A stretch of DNA of 64,000 bases from Halomarinibacterium sp034670265 (GCA_034670265.1 JAXMNU010000001.1:372001-436000); one strand, 5' to 3'. Positions 8,106 to 17,015 are shown, counted from the first letter of the stretch. Notes: generated by a model from the letters alone, not told the origin. Numbers and translations are program-made.

Positions 8106-8771
8106 ATGGGTAAAATACTACTTGCCCTATTCATTTTTACCTCACTAGTTTCCTATGCTCAAGATTTCGAGCCCAAGACTTACTTTTCTGATGCCATCGA
8201 AAAAAACATTAGGAAATATAGGGTTAATGCTAAAAGAGCCTATATTAAAAATGATTTGGAAAGAGCTCAATTTCTTTTTGATTCCCTTATAAATCATGTG
8301 GTAAAAGGCACCTATCTAGATAATTTTAAGGTTAGGAAATTTAGTGGTCGAAAAATTGAACTACACGAGTTCGAAAAGCCAATTTATTTAATAACTTATG
8401 CAACTTGGTGTGTCCCTGGTATTGGAGAAATACCAGCACTTAATGACGTTGTTGACACCTATAGTGATGAAATTGATTTTGTCATGTTATTTTGGGGGCC
8501 GAAGAAAAAGGTAAGGAAGCTAAAAAAGAAAATGAATAAAAAAATTAAAATTCTCTATGTTGATGAAAAAGAGAATAAGAATGATTTCGTTATCCGCTGT
8601 ATGAAGCACACACTAGGTTTCCCTACGTCTTTCTTTATTGCTTCAGATAAGAAAGTTCTTGATGTTCGAAGGAACTTTTTACATCATTACAGCGAAGAAT
8701 ATACTACTTCGTATAATTCAAACTACCAAGCATTTACAAGCGGGGTATCTTTACTTCAAAACAAGGATTAA
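8106..8771 (+). CDS. Secreted thioredoxin-fold (TlpA/redoxin-like) protein lacking the second Cys
   Basis: About 221 residues with a signal peptide (MGKILLALFIFTSLVSYAQ). A thioredoxin-like core is visible: YLITYATWCVPGIGEIPALN, a GFPTSFFI cis-Pro loop, and a terminal helix. In TlpA/ResA proteins the active site is WCxPC; here it reads W101-C102-V-P-G105, so the resolving Cys is replaced by Gly while the first Cys remains. The protein therefore cannot do ordinary dithiol chemistry alone; it might act as a single-Cys thiol protein or as a binding domain. The open frame has an upstream GTG at 8100, but the ATG at 8106 starts the signal peptide. Confidence 0.65.
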   Translation: MGKILLALFIFTSLVSYAQDFEPKTYFSDAIEKNIRKYRVNAKRAYIKNDLERAQFLFDSLINHVVKGTYLDNFKVRKFSGRKIELHEFEKPIYLITYATWCVPGIGEIPALNDVVDTYSDEIDFVMLFWGPKKKVRKLKKKMNKKIKILYVDEKENKNDFVIRCMKHTLGFPTSFFIASDKKVLDVRRNFLHHYSEEYTTSYNSNYQAFTSGVSLLQNKD

Positions 8772-8776
8772 TCTTT

Positions 8777-9148
8777 TTATTTCGAAAAGAATAGTCTGAT
8801 AGCCACAATAAGCAATATCACGGCAAATACTTTTTTCAGAATGGCTTGATCAATTTTCACGGCTAATTTTGAGCCTAAAAAACCACCTACAACAAAGAAT
8901 ACTGCAACAATAACGGCAAACTTCCAATTGATGGGGTATCCAGATTTATGATATGTATATGCTGCTATAAAAGTAACTGGAACTGCTAGAACTGCAAGGC
9001 TCATTCCCTGTGCTTGGTGTTGATCGTACCCTAATAATAACATCATTAAAGGAATCATAACCACACCTCCTCCTACGCCCATAAAACCACTTAAGATTCC
9101 TGCTAATACCCCAATTGCTATTAATGAGATTGCAATTTCAAAGTTCAT
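8777..9148 (-). CDS. Half-size TauE/SafE family permease
   Basis: A 123-residue membrane protein with about four hydrophobic segments and the family motif GILSGFMGVGGGVVMIP near the N-terminus. TauE/SafE proteins (PF01925) export sulfite, sulfoacetate or related organosulfur anions; full-length members are about 250 residues, made of two inverted halves. This is a single half, so it would have to dimerise; short single-repeat members do exist. It starts one base after the stop of the upstream transglycosylase gene, so the two are co-transcribed. The substrate is unknown. Confidence 0.8.
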   Translation of the reverse strand: MNFEIAISLIAIGVLAGILSGFMGVGGGVVMIPLMMLLLGYDQHQAQGMSLAVLAVPVTFIAAYTYHKSGYPINWKFAVIVAVFFVVGGFLGSKLAVKIDQAILKKVFAVILLIVAIRLFFSK

Positions 9149-9149
9149 A

Positions 9150-10091
9150 TTAATTGGTTTTGTAATAACCCTTTTCAGGAATTTCTATAAAATATTCTTT
9201 TCCACTTGCGTTTTTCAGGTATGTATCACGCAACCAAGGATTATGAATTTTTAATATTTTATAATTGATATCAAACTTCTTTGCAAAGTCTGCAAAGTCT
9301 GTTACTGCTGTATCTACTTTTACTTTAAATGAAGGGATTTCGGTATACAAATCTTTTTCATTAAAGTTGAAGCCATATTTTTTGGGGTTGCTTAAAATTT
9401 CTTTGAAGGCTAAAATCCTAAAAACATATCTACTGGTTTCAGAATTAAGCAACAAATCGTAATAGTCATCTACTTTTTGTCTTTCAATCTGTTTATTTAT
9501 TCCTCCGTTACCAGCATTATAAGCTGCAGCGGCCAGTGTCCAAGTGCCAAACTTTCTTTTTGAGTCTTTTAAATAATCTGCTGCTACTTTTGTCGCTAAT
9601 TCTAAGTTATAGCGCTCATCCACATAGTCGTTAATTTCAAGTCCGTATTCTCGTCCAGTACCTTTCATAAAATGCCAAAAGCCTGCAGCACCCGCTGGGG
9701 AACTATTATTCTCTAAAGCACTTTCTGCTACTGCCAAGTATTTAAAATCATCTGGAATTCCATATTTCGCTAATAATGGTTCAATAATAGGAAAATACTT
9801 ATGAGCTCTTTTAAATATGAGTAATCCATTGGATTGCCAATAGGTATTTACCAAGAGCTCTCTATCCATTCGTTCGCGAATATCAGGGTCGTTTAATGGA
9901 ACAGATTCCCCAGCAAAATCCATAGTTTCTGGAAGTTCCAATGCATAAACATTATAATCGTTTACAAGCTTTTCTTCTAAATTATTTGAAACAACATCTG
10001 AAGATTTTTCAGGTGTTTGTACGGCATTTGTACATAAAACAAACACAGCTACTAACACAGTTCCTAATCCAATTTTTGATAGAATATTCAT
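9150..10091 (-). CDS. Periplasmic lytic murein transglycosylase (GH23, MltD-like)
   Basis: A 313-residue protein with an N-terminal hydrophobic signal and an SLT domain: YLAVAESALENNSSPAGAAGFW with catalytic Glu123, then the AAAAYNAGNGG motif. It cleaves the MurNAc-GlcNAc bond of peptidoglycan, leaving 1,6-anhydro ends. The C-terminal part (IPSFKVKVDTAVTDFADFAKKF) looks like a LysM-like or related segment that ends in a short basic tail. It is followed at one base by the TauE/SafE half-permease. Confidence 0.88.
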   Translation of the reverse strand: MNILSKIGLGTVLVAVFVLCTNAVQTPEKSSDVVSNNLEEKLVNDYNVYALELPETMDFAGESVPLNDPDIRERMDRELLVNTYWQSNGLLIFKRAHKYFPIIEPLLAKYGIPDDFKYLAVAESALENNSSPAGAAGFWHFMKGTGREYGLEINDYVDERYNLELATKVAADYLKDSKRKFGTWTLAAAAYNAGNGGINKQIERQKVDDYYDLLLNSETSRYVFRILAFKEILSNPKKYGFNFNEKDLYTEIPSFKVKVDTAVTDFADFAKKFDINYKILKIHNPWLRDTYLKNASGKEYFIEIPEKGYYKTN

Positions 10092-10133
10092 AACTTAAAT
10101 TTTGTTTAAAGATAAAAAATAGCAAATGGCTAA

Positions 10134-10793
10134 CTAAGTGTTTTCAATAATATTTTGTAGCATTTTACTCACTTTACTTCCTTTATTTAAAATCATAATA
10201 TGGGTGCCTCCTTCCAAAATCATAGCACCTTTTATGTTCTTGATAGGAAATACAGCATCTAGGTCTCCGTGAATATGATAAACATTTTTATCTACTTCAC
10301 TTCTATTCCAGTTTACCATCTTTTCAATCGCCCAATCTAAATAGTCTTTATCCTTAATTGAAAGGTATTCGTTATACAATCGCAATCTTTTTTTACTTCG
10401 AGGACCAATGGCAAATTTTGTTAAATCTCCAACAGATGATATAATACTGGTAGGTAAAAGTTTATAGGCCTTAGTAACTTTTGCAACCGTAAAACGTTTT
10501 GGCAATTCTTGCTTCGATTTAACACTAGAAATTATAATGAGTTTTTGTAATTGAAGGTATTTTGCCATTTCCTGAACCACCACTCCGCCAAAAGAAACAC
10601 CTACTAATACCGCATTTTCTTGAGTTACAAACGTCGCCATTCTTTGCGCGTAAGAAGAAAGAGATTCTTTCTTTTCTGGTAGTAGCCATTCAATAATATG
10701 TACCTCATAAACATCTGCAGGCAAAACAATATTTTTAAAAATTTCTTTACTCGCAGCAAGCCCTGGCACAAAATACAAATGAATTTTATCCAT
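10134..10793 (-). CDS. Alpha/beta hydrolase
   Basis: A 219-residue cytoplasmic protein with no signal peptide. It shows the alpha/beta hydrolase landmarks: a HLYFVPGLAAS oxyanion strand, the nucleophile elbow GVSFGG with Ser as nucleophile, the late acid strand VYHIHGDLDAVFP, and a catalytic His in GGTHIM. The substrate is not recognisable. It is transcribed divergently from the pirin gene. Confidence 0.8.
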   Translation of the reverse strand: MDKIHLYFVPGLAASKEIFKNIVLPADVYEVHIIEWLLPEKKESLSSYAQRMATFVTQENAVLVGVSFGGVVVQEMAKYLQLQKLIIISSVKSKQELPKRFTVAKVTKAYKLLPTSIISSVGDLTKFAIGPRSKKRLRLYNEYLSIKDKDYLDWAIEKMVNWNRSEVDKNVYHIHGDLDAVFPIKNIKGAMILEGGTHIMILNKGSKVSKMLQNIIENT

Positions 10794-10840
10794 ATTAATC
10801 CTTTAACAGTCCTTTTGGCAAAGGGAACTTATAAAATTTG

Positions 10841-10848
10841 TAACTTTG
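10841..10848 (+). promoter_or_regulatory. Putative -7 box (TAACTTTG) for the pirin gene
   Basis: TAACTTTG matches TAnnTTTG and lies 27 bases before the ATG at 10876; TTTTG at 10813-10817 could be the -33 element. Confidence 0.45.
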
Positions 10849-10875
10849 TAAAGATACTATTACTATCTAAAAGCA

Positions 10876-11592
10876 ATGAAAAAAGTTGTACACCCATCTT
10901 CCACACGCGGAAATGCCAATTATGGATGGTTGCAGGCTAAGTATTCTTTTAGTTTTTCAAATTATTATGATCCAAATCGTTTGCAATTTGGATTATTACG
11001 AGTCCTAAACGATGACATTGTTGCACCCGCAATGGGTTTTGGAAGACATCCACACCAAAATATGGAGATTGTTACTATTCCGCAATATGGAGCTGTAAAA
11101 CATAAAGATTCTATGGGAAATGAAGGTGTAGTAGCTGCTGGAGATATTCAAGTAATGAGTGCTGGCAGTGGTGTTGAGCATAGCGAACTGAATGCAAGTG
11201 CTAAAGAGCCTTTGAAGCTTTTTCAAATATGGGTTTTTCCAGAAGAACAGAATGTTACCCCAAGATACGATCAAAAAAAAATAGCATCATTACTCACTCC
11301 TAATAAAATAAGCCCAGTAGTAAAACCAAAAAATGAAGCTCAGGAAAATGAGCTTTGGATACATCAACAAGCCTATTTTAATCTTGGAGAATTTACGGAG
11401 GATAGCTCCACAAACTATATATTAAAGCAACAGGGGCATGGTATTTACCTCATGGTTATTGAAGGCCAAGTTACTGTTGAAGAACACACATTAAAAGATA
11501 GAGATGCCATTGGAATTTGGGATACCGAAGAAGTAAATATTTCGGTAACTAAAGGCACTAGGCTATTATTAATAGAAGTACCTATGAATTAA
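10876..11592 (+). CDS. Pirin family protein (bicupin)
   Basis: A 238-residue protein. The N-terminal cupin has the metal-binding motif GFGRHPHQNMEIVTIP, then SAGSGVEHSE, matching the His/His/His/Glu site of pirin and YhhW (quercetin 2,3-dioxygenase-like). The C-terminal cupin half is metal-free in the family. The length is normal. It is followed 15 bases later by a small GNAT gene in the same direction, so the two may be co-transcribed. The physiological substrate is unknown; quercetin cleavage by family members is an in vitro activity. Confidence 0.9.
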   Translation: MKKVVHPSSTRGNANYGWLQAKYSFSFSNYYDPNRLQFGLLRVLNDDIVAPAMGFGRHPHQNMEIVTIPQYGAVKHKDSMGNEGVVAAGDIQVMSAGSGVEHSELNASAKEPLKLFQIWVFPEEQNVTPRYDQKKIASLLTPNKISPVVKPKNEAQENELWIHQQAYFNLGEFTEDSSTNYILKQQGHGIYLMVIEGQVTVEEHTLKDRDAIGIWDTEEVNISVTKGTRLLLIEVPMN

Positions 11593-11607
11593 CAAAACTC
11601 CCCCATT

Positions 11608-11907
11608 ATGATTGAAGATGTTGATATTACAGACAATGAATTCTTGAGACAGTTTGAGCTTGAAGTAGGCGATAATATGGCTCGAATTGAGTATGCACTC
11701 CAAGACCGAAAAATATTTCTAACAAAATATGATATGCCGGATGATATGGAAGAGCAAGGCTTTCGAGATATTTTTATTAAGGCGGTTTTTGAAGAAATAA
11801 AAGAGCGGGGTATTAGCCTTATGCCAACGTGTCCAGAAATTGTAGGTTTCTTAAGAAAAAATCGTAGAAAATATAAAAGTTTGCTTCCCGTGGGAATCAA
11901 TATTTAA
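11608..11907 (+). CDS. Small YjdJ-type GNAT N-acetyltransferase
   Basis: A 99-residue protein of the short GCN5-related family (PF14542): LEVGDNMARIEYALQDRKIFLTKYD is strands 1-3 and FRDIFIKAVFEEIKERGISLMPTCPEIVGFLRKN is the acetyl-CoA helix and the C-terminal P-x-V-x-x-F motif. It probably acetylates a small amine or a protein terminus; the target is unknown. Its stop overlaps the convergent mtaB stop by four bases. Confidence 0.85.
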   Translation: MIEDVDITDNEFLRQFELEVGDNMARIEYALQDRKIFLTKYDMPDDMEEQGFRDIFIKAVFEEIKERGISLMPTCPEIVGFLRKNRRKYKSLLPVGINI

Positions 11908-13244
11908 ACGAAAAGAGGTACTTCAATAAAATCGAATCTCACTAACCCATCTTCATCAATTTTGGTGAGTTTAACGCTATGTAGTGTATTAACTAGCTCC
12001 GGATTCCAAGGAGTTTTTACTTTTACATAATTTTCTGTAAAGCCGTGAATGTAGCCTTCTTTATTCTCTCCTTCAAATAAAACTGTTCTTGTTGTATCTA
12101 ATTGGCTTTCATAAAAAGATCTTCTTTTTTTAGCGGAAAGCCCTCGAAGCATCTTACTTCTTTTTCCACGAATATTTTGAGGAACAACCTCTTCCATTTC
12201 TGCAGCCAAAGTATTATCCCTTTCAGAATACGTAAAAACGTGCAGATAGGAAATATCTAATTCATTTAAAAAGTTATATGTCTCTAAGAAATGCTCCTCT
12301 GTTTCACCCGGAAAACCTACAATAACATCTACCCCAATACAAGCATGTGGCATCACTTCCTTTATTTTATTTACTCTATCCACATAGAGTTCCTTGAGAT
12401 AACGACGGCGCATTAACTTTAAAATATCATTGCTTCCACTCTGCAATGGAATGTGAAAATGCGGAACAAATGTTTTAGAATGTGCCACAAAATCAATGGT
12501 TTCGTTTTTCAGTAAATTGGGTTCGATGGAAGAAATTCGTAAGCGCTCAATACCTTCAACTGTATCAAGAGCTTCACATAATTCAAAAAAAGTATGCTCG
12601 TGTTTTTTATTTCCGAATTCACCTTTTCCGTAATCTCCTATATTTACTCCTGTTAGCACAATTTCTTTAATGCCTTTTGCTGAAATTTCAGCAGCATTAT
12701 GTAACACATTTTCCAAAGTGTCACTACGAGAAATCCCCCGAGCTAATGGAATAGTGCAATAGGTACATTTATAATCACAACCATCTTGAACCTTCAAAAA
12801 TGCACGGGTTCTATCACCAAAGGAATAGGAACCTACATAAAAATCGGCTTCATCTATTTCACAACTATGTACTTGTGCTTCCTCTGTTGGGTTCTCTAGC
12901 AAATCGTTAATATAACTTGTAACTTTAAATTTTTCGGTGGCACCCAAAACCAAATCCACCCCATTTACATCTGCCAATTCATGTGGCTTCAACTGAGCAT
13001 AACATCCTACTGCCACAACAAAAGCTTCAGAATTTGCCTTAAGAGCTTGCTTTACAATGATTTTAAAGCGTTTATCGGCATTTTCGGTAACACTGCAGGT
13101 ATTTATTACATAAACATCGGCTTTTTCAGAAAAATCTACACGCTGGAATCCTTCTTCAGAAAAACCTCTTGCAATGGTAGAAGTTTCACTAAAGTTAAGT
13201 TTACAACCCAAAGTGTAAAAAGCTGCTTTTTTTGTACCGTTCAT
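11904..13244 (-). CDS. mtaB: tRNA t6A37 methylthiotransferase MtaB
   Basis: A 446-residue radical-SAM enzyme that converts t6A37 to ms2t6A in tRNAs reading ANN codons. The UPF0004 domain carries Cys14, Cys50 and Cys81 for the auxiliary 4Fe-4S cluster; the radical-SAM motif is C156-xxx-C160-xx-C163 in DGCDYKCTYC; a C-terminal TRAM-like domain follows. The pattern TLGCKLNFSET is characteristic of MtaB rather than MiaB (GCQMN). It is divergent from the oligopeptide-binding lipoprotein gene. Confidence 0.93.
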   Translation of the reverse strand: MNGTKKAAFYTLGCKLNFSETSTIARGFSEEGFQRVDFSEKADVYVINTCSVTENADKRFKIIVKQALKANSEAFVVAVGCYAQLKPHELADVNGVDLVLGATEKFKVTSYINDLLENPTEEAQVHSCEIDEADFYVGSYSFGDRTRAFLKVQDGCDYKCTYCTIPLARGISRSDTLENVLHNAAEISAKGIKEIVLTGVNIGDYGKGEFGNKKHEHTFFELCEALDTVEGIERLRISSIEPNLLKNETIDFVAHSKTFVPHFHIPLQSGSNDILKLMRRRYLKELYVDRVNKIKEVMPHACIGVDVIVGFPGETEEHFLETYNFLNELDISYLHVFTYSERDNTLAAEMEEVVPQNIRGKRSKMLRGLSAKKRRSFYESQLDTTRTVLFEGENKEGYIHGFTENYVKVKTPWNPELVNTLHSVKLTKIDEDGLVRFDFIEVPLFV

Positions 13245-13269
13245 TCTTGTATTTTAGCAAACGAGAAGG

Positions 13270-13277
13270 CAAAAATA
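13270..13277 (-). promoter_or_regulatory. Putative -7 box (TATTTTTG) for mtaB
   Basis: Read on the minus strand, TATTTTTG matches TAnnTTTG and lies about 25 bases before the mtaB ATG. Confidence 0.35.
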
Positions 13278-13304
13278 CAAACTATAATTGTATCCTTAAA
13301 ACCA

Positions 13305-14924
13305 ATGAAGAAACTACCATTCACGTTAACTTTCATTTTATCAATAGTTTGTATTTCTATTTTTTTTAATTCTTGTGGAAATGATACACAAAACGATAGA
13401 GACCACCTCGTTTTTCGCTATAACGAACACAGTAACATTTCCTCCCTTGACCCAGCTTTTGCTCGAAATCCGCAAAATATTTGGCCTACCAACCAACTGT
13501 TTAATGGATTGGTTCAATTGGACGATTCGCTAAACATACAACCCGACATCGCCAAAGATTGGGAGATTGTGGATAGTACCTGCACATTCTATTTTAATTT
13601 GAGGAAGGACGTTTTTTTTCATAAAAACAAAGTTTTCGGAACAGATTCTACGAGAGCTGTAACTCCATTGGATTTTGAATATAGTTTTAACCGTTTAATC
13701 GATCCGCAGGTGGCCTCGCCTGGGAGCTGGGTGATGAATTATGTAGATTTGGCGGTTGCCGAAAATGATTCGGTATTTAAGATTATGCTAAAAGAACCAT
13801 TTCCTGCCTTTTTAGGAATGTTGGGAATGCGTTATTTTTCAGTAGTTCCCAAAGAAGCGGTGGAATTCTACGGAAATGAATTCCGAAGAAATCCCGTAGG
13901 AACAGGTCCCTTTCAGTTTAAATTGTGGGAAGAAAATGTAAAACTAGTTTTGCGGAAAAATCCGCTGTACTTTGAAAAAGATGACAACGGTGAGCAACTT
14001 CCCTATCTCGAAGCGGTTACCATTACATTTTTACCTGATAAACAAAGTGAATTTTTGCAGTTTGTGCAGGGTGAAATTGATTTTATTTCAGGTTTAGATA
14101 ACTCATACAAAGATGAAATTTTAACAACCACTGGAAACTTACAGCCCAAGTATGAAGAAACGATAAAGCTATTAACAACTCCATACTTAAACACAGAATA
14201 CTTAGGCTTTTTTATGGAAGCTGAAACCGCTGAAATTCAATCACAGTCACTCCGAAAAGCCATTAATTACGGTTTCGATCGACAAAAAATGGTGACCTAT
14301 CTGCGCAACGGAATGGGAATTCCAGCCGTCCACGGATTTATCCCAAAAGGACTTCCTGGATTTGCCGAAATTGATGGCTACAACTATCAGCCAGAAAAGG
14401 CACGACAACTAGTTGAGCAATATAAAATGGAAACGGGCGACCAAAATCCTAAAATTGTGATAGGGACTAATAGTCAGTATCTCGATATTTGCGAATACAT
14501 TCAGCGGGAATTAGAAAAGATTGGAATATCGGTAACGGTAGATGTGATGCCACCTTCCACGCTTCGGCAAATGAAGAGTAGTGGCGAATTGGATATATTC
14601 CGTGCCAGTTGGGTGGCAGATTATCCCGATGCCGAAAATTATTTATCACTTTTTTACAGCCCCAATTTTGTTCCTCACGGCCCCAACTATATGCATTATA
14701 AAAATGAAGTGTTCGATAGTTTGTATCAAAAAGCACTATCCATCAACAACATTGAAGAGCGAAAACTATTATATACCACAATGGATTCGTTAATTATTGC
14801 CGATGCTCCCGTAGTACCTTTATTTTATGATAAAGCCATTCGGTTTGTCAATAAAAAGGTTAGTGGTTTGGGAATAAATCCACAGAATTTTTTGTTTTTA
14901 AAGCGAGTTAAAAAGGGAAAATAA
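13305..14924 (+). CDS. ABC-type oligopeptide-binding lipoprotein (SBP family 5)
   Basis: About 539 residues. A lipoprotein signal (FFNSC, Cys24) is followed by a family 5 solute-binding protein (DppA/OppA type): RYNEHSNISSLDPAFA near the mature N-terminus, RNPVGTGPFQFKLWEEN, RKAINYGFDRQKMV, and a late FYSPNFVPHGPNYMHYKN. These proteins capture peptides or peptide-like ligands. No permease or ATPase genes are adjacent, so it either works with a transporter encoded elsewhere or has another role. The open frame extends far upstream to 12981, but that stretch is antisense to mtaB and the lipoprotein signal fixes the start. Confidence 0.88.
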   Translation: MKKLPFTLTFILSIVCISIFFNSCGNDTQNDRDHLVFRYNEHSNISSLDPAFARNPQNIWPTNQLFNGLVQLDDSLNIQPDIAKDWEIVDSTCTFYFNLRKDVFFHKNKVFGTDSTRAVTPLDFEYSFNRLIDPQVASPGSWVMNYVDLAVAENDSVFKIMLKEPFPAFLGMLGMRYFSVVPKEAVEFYGNEFRRNPVGTGPFQFKLWEENVKLVLRKNPLYFEKDDNGEQLPYLEAVTITFLPDKQSEFLQFVQGEIDFISGLDNSYKDEILTTTGNLQPKYEETIKLLTTPYLNTEYLGFFMEAETAEIQSQSLRKAINYGFDRQKMVTYLRNGMGIPAVHGFIPKGLPGFAEIDGYNYQPEKARQLVEQYKMETGDQNPKIVIGTNSQYLDICEYIQRELEKIGISVTVDVMPPSTLRQMKSSGELDIFRASWVADYPDAENYLSLFYSPNFVPHGPNYMHYKNEVFDSLYQKALSINNIEERKLLYTTMDSLIIADAPVVPLFYDKAIRFVNKKVSGLGINPQNFLFLKRVKKGK

Positions 14925-14991
14925 TGTAACTTCAATAGTACTCATGTAGACTTATATTGATAGTTTTCTTAGATTTTAGGAACCAATCATT

Positions 14992-15294
14992 ATGAAATAC
15001 AGAACAACAGGTACGAGATTAGGTCATAAACTATTTGTTAGGAATAGAGAAACTGCTTTTGACAAAAAAAGGAATTCTCTTATAAATAATGATTCTATTT
15101 TAGACCACTCAAAAATGAAAGGTCATGAGTTTGCTGCTTTTCAGAAAAAGATATTCCTTCAAAAGAAAAAGGATAGAAAAAGACGAAAAATGATACTTTT
15201 AATTTCTGTAGTACTTACTATTCTAATTGTAATTGGTTTTTTGATTTTTTGGAATACCTATGATTTCAGTTTATTGAAATCGTCGGAGTTTTAA
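14992..15294 (+). CDS. Small basic membrane protein of unknown function
   Basis: A 100-residue protein. About 65 strongly basic residues (KKIFLQKKKDRKRRKM) precede one C-terminal transmembrane helix (ILLISVVLTILIVIGFLIFW) and a short tail. I do not recognise the family. The charge pattern predicts an N-terminus inside the cytoplasm. Its stop overlaps by four bases with the convergent GlmU-like gene. It may be a real small protein, since the start has a clear context and no longer overlapping frame competes. Confidence 0.5.
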   Translation: MKYRTTGTRLGHKLFVRNRETAFDKKRNSLINNDSILDHSKMKGHEFAAFQKKIFLQKKKDRKRRKMILLISVVLTILIVIGFLIFWNTYDFSLLKSSEF

Positions 15295-16466
15295 CCCTTC
15301 CGCCATTTTGTACTTTCATCAAAAACGTGTTGAAGAATTTTAGCATCATCTTCTGTAAATTCTTCACCACGGCGTGACATTACTATTTTGGCGGTTTCAA
15401 AGGCTTTGTTGGTTTTATAGGTGGTCGTTCCCGAGGCACCGCCCCAACTAAAACTTGGAATAAAATTTCGTGGAAAACCGCTTCCGAAGATATTAGCGCT
15501 CACACCAACCACGGTTCCCGTATTAAACATGGTGTTAATGCCACATTTACTATGATCGCCCATCATTAAACCACAAAATTGTAATCCGGTGCGTGAAAAG
15601 CTTTCGGTTTCGTAATCCCAAAGACGCACTTGATCGTAGTTATTTTTAAGATTGGAAGTATTAGTGTCTGCTCCTAGATTGCACCACTCGCCTATCACAG
15701 AATTTCCTAAAAACCCATCGTGTCCTTTATTGGAATAGCCAAACAACACACTATTATTGACCTCACCACCTACTTTACAATAGGGTCCAATGGTGGTTCC
15801 TGTATATATTTTTGCTGCCATTTTTACGGTAGCGTTTTCACAAAGGGCAAAAGGACCGCGAATCATGGCGCCTTCCATAATTTCAGCATTTTTACCAATA
15901 TAGATAGGACCTTCTTTCGCGTTTAAAGAGCAAAGTGGTAATTCGGCTCCTTCTTCAATAAAAATATTTTCAGGATAAAAAGCGACCGTAGTTTCAGGAA
16001 TGGGTTGTGAAGTTCTACCTTCGGTTAAAAGTTTATAATCACGAGTGATGGCTTCATGATTTTTACTAAAAATATCCCACGTGTGTTCTATTCGTAACAC
16101 GTCGTTGTGCGAATATTGAATCACCTCATAGGTGTCAAAATCAACCTCTTGATCTTCTTCCGAAAAAAAGGCAATGGGTTCGTCATTATAGAAAACCGCT
16201 TGATTTTCAGAAAGGTTTTTAATGATATTCACCAAATTTTCCGAAGGAATAAAACTAGCATTAATGAGTATGTTTTTTTCCAATTCCACAAGGGGCCACT
16301 TTTCAGAAAGGTAGTCTTCCGTCACAGTAGTGGTAGTTGAGCCCAATAATAATTCCCATTTCTCGCGAATGGTTAAAATCCCTACACGAATATCTGCCAC
16401 AGGACGTGTAAATGTAAAAGGCAGTAACTGATTGCGAACGCTTCCGTCAAAAAGAATGTAATTCAT
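15291..16466 (-). CDS. GlmU-like putative sugar nucleotidyltransferase
   Basis: A 391-residue protein of the Bacteroidota 'GlmU family' type. It starts MNYILFDGSVRNQLLPFTFTRP, a degenerate nucleotidyltransferase domain without the canonical GxGTRM/P-loop of GlmU. From about residue 180 a left-handed beta-helix begins (PIYIGKNAEIMEGAMIRGPF and later LGADTNTSNLKNNYD), the fold used by hexapeptide acyltransferases. It probably acts on a sugar phosphate, but the activity is not established and it is not the essential GlmU. Confidence 0.8.
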   Translation of the reverse strand: MNYILFDGSVRNQLLPFTFTRPVADIRVGILTIREKWELLLGSTTTTVTEDYLSEKWPLVELEKNILINASFIPSENLVNIIKNLSENQAVFYNDEPIAFFSEEDQEVDFDTYEVIQYSHNDVLRIEHTWDIFSKNHEAITRDYKLLTEGRTSQPIPETTVAFYPENIFIEEGAELPLCSLNAKEGPIYIGKNAEIMEGAMIRGPFALCENATVKMAAKIYTGTTIGPYCKVGGEVNNSVLFGYSNKGHDGFLGNSVIGEWCNLGADTNTSNLKNNYDQVRLWDYETESFSRTGLQFCGLMMGDHSKCGINTMFNTGTVVGVSANIFGSGFPRNFIPSFSWGGASGTTTYKTNKAFETAKIVMSRRGEEFTEDDAKILQHVFDESTKWRKG

Positions 16467-16479
16467 TAGTTGTTATTAT

Positions 16480-16560
16480 GGTCACTTCGACTTTGCTCAG
16501 TGACCTTATAAAAAGTAAAAATAAGAAAACTATGTGGACCTTGAGCGAAGTCGAAAGGTC
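16480..16560. repeat. Paired inverted palindromic repeats (TTCGACTTCGCTCA family)
   Basis: Two hairpins, GGTCAC...GTGACC (16480-16505) and GACCTT...AAGGTC (16537-16560), carry the cores TTCGACTTTGCTCA and TGAGCGAAGTCGAA, which are reverse complements except at one base. The unit recurs, as TTCGACTTCGCTCAATGACC, at 48769-48788 and 48983-49002, so it is a dispersed intergenic repeat. Confidence 0.8.
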
Positions 16561-16563
16561 ATT

Positions 16564-16597
16564 TAAATAAAAAAACCTCCGATTTCTCGAAGGTTTT
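16564..16597 (-). terminator. rpmE2 terminator
   Basis: An 11-bp stem with one mismatch (AAAACCTCCGA/TCGAAGGTTTT) and a four-base loop lies downstream of the L31 stop; on the minus strand it is followed by a T run. Confidence 0.75.
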
Positions 16598-16620
16598 ATA
16601 TCTTTTTAATTCCAAAGAAT

Positions 16621-16902
16621 TTATTCTTCAGTCTTAGTTTCCTTTTTTGCAGGCTTTTTGAACTTGTCGTACTTGTTCTTAAATTTATCGATACGACCAG
16701 CGGTATCAACCAATTTGTGTTTCCCTGTGTAAAATGGGTGAGAAGTTCTTGAAATCTCCAATTTTACTAAAGGGTACTCAACTCCATCTACTTCAATAGT
16801 TTCTTTAGTATCTGCAGTAGACTTAGTTAAAAACACATCCTCATTAGACATATCCTTAAAAGCTACCAATCTGTAATTTTCTGGGTGAATTCCTTTTCTC
16901 AT
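16621..16902 (-). CDS. rpmE2: 50S ribosomal protein L31 type B
   Basis: A 93-residue protein starting MRKGIHPENYRLVAFKDMS, with the L31 motif SHPFYTGKHKLVDTAGRIDKF. It has none of the four Cys that bind zinc in type A L31, so it is the zinc-free type B form that is usual in Bacteroidota. The C-terminal extension is Lys-rich (KKPAKKETKTEE-like). It is transcribed alone from a good promoter to its own terminator. Confidence 0.96.
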   Translation of the reverse strand: MRKGIHPENYRLVAFKDMSNEDVFLTKSTADTKETIEVDGVEYPLVKLEISRTSHPFYTGKHKLVDTAGRIDKFKNKYDKFKKPAKKETKTEE

Positions 16903-16940
16903 CGCTTTAACGTATTTAGTACTCTATAATTTTGAGAGTG

Positions 16941-16970
16941 CAAATTTAATCATTAATTATAAATGAACAA
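16941..16970 (-). promoter_or_regulatory. rpmE2 promoter (TTG-N19-TAAATTTG)
   Basis: On the minus strand TTG (16970-16968) is 19 bases from TAAATTTG (16948-16941), which fits the Bacteroidota consensus, about 40 bases before the L31 ATG. Confidence 0.6.
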
Positions 16971-17015
16971 TACTTTAAGTAATTTTTTACCAAAAATTAT
17001 AACGTAACATTTTAG

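Noticed and set aside
12981..13304. N-terminal extension of the oligopeptide-binding protein
   Set aside because: This part is antisense to mtaB; the lipoprotein signal at 13305 is a clear start.
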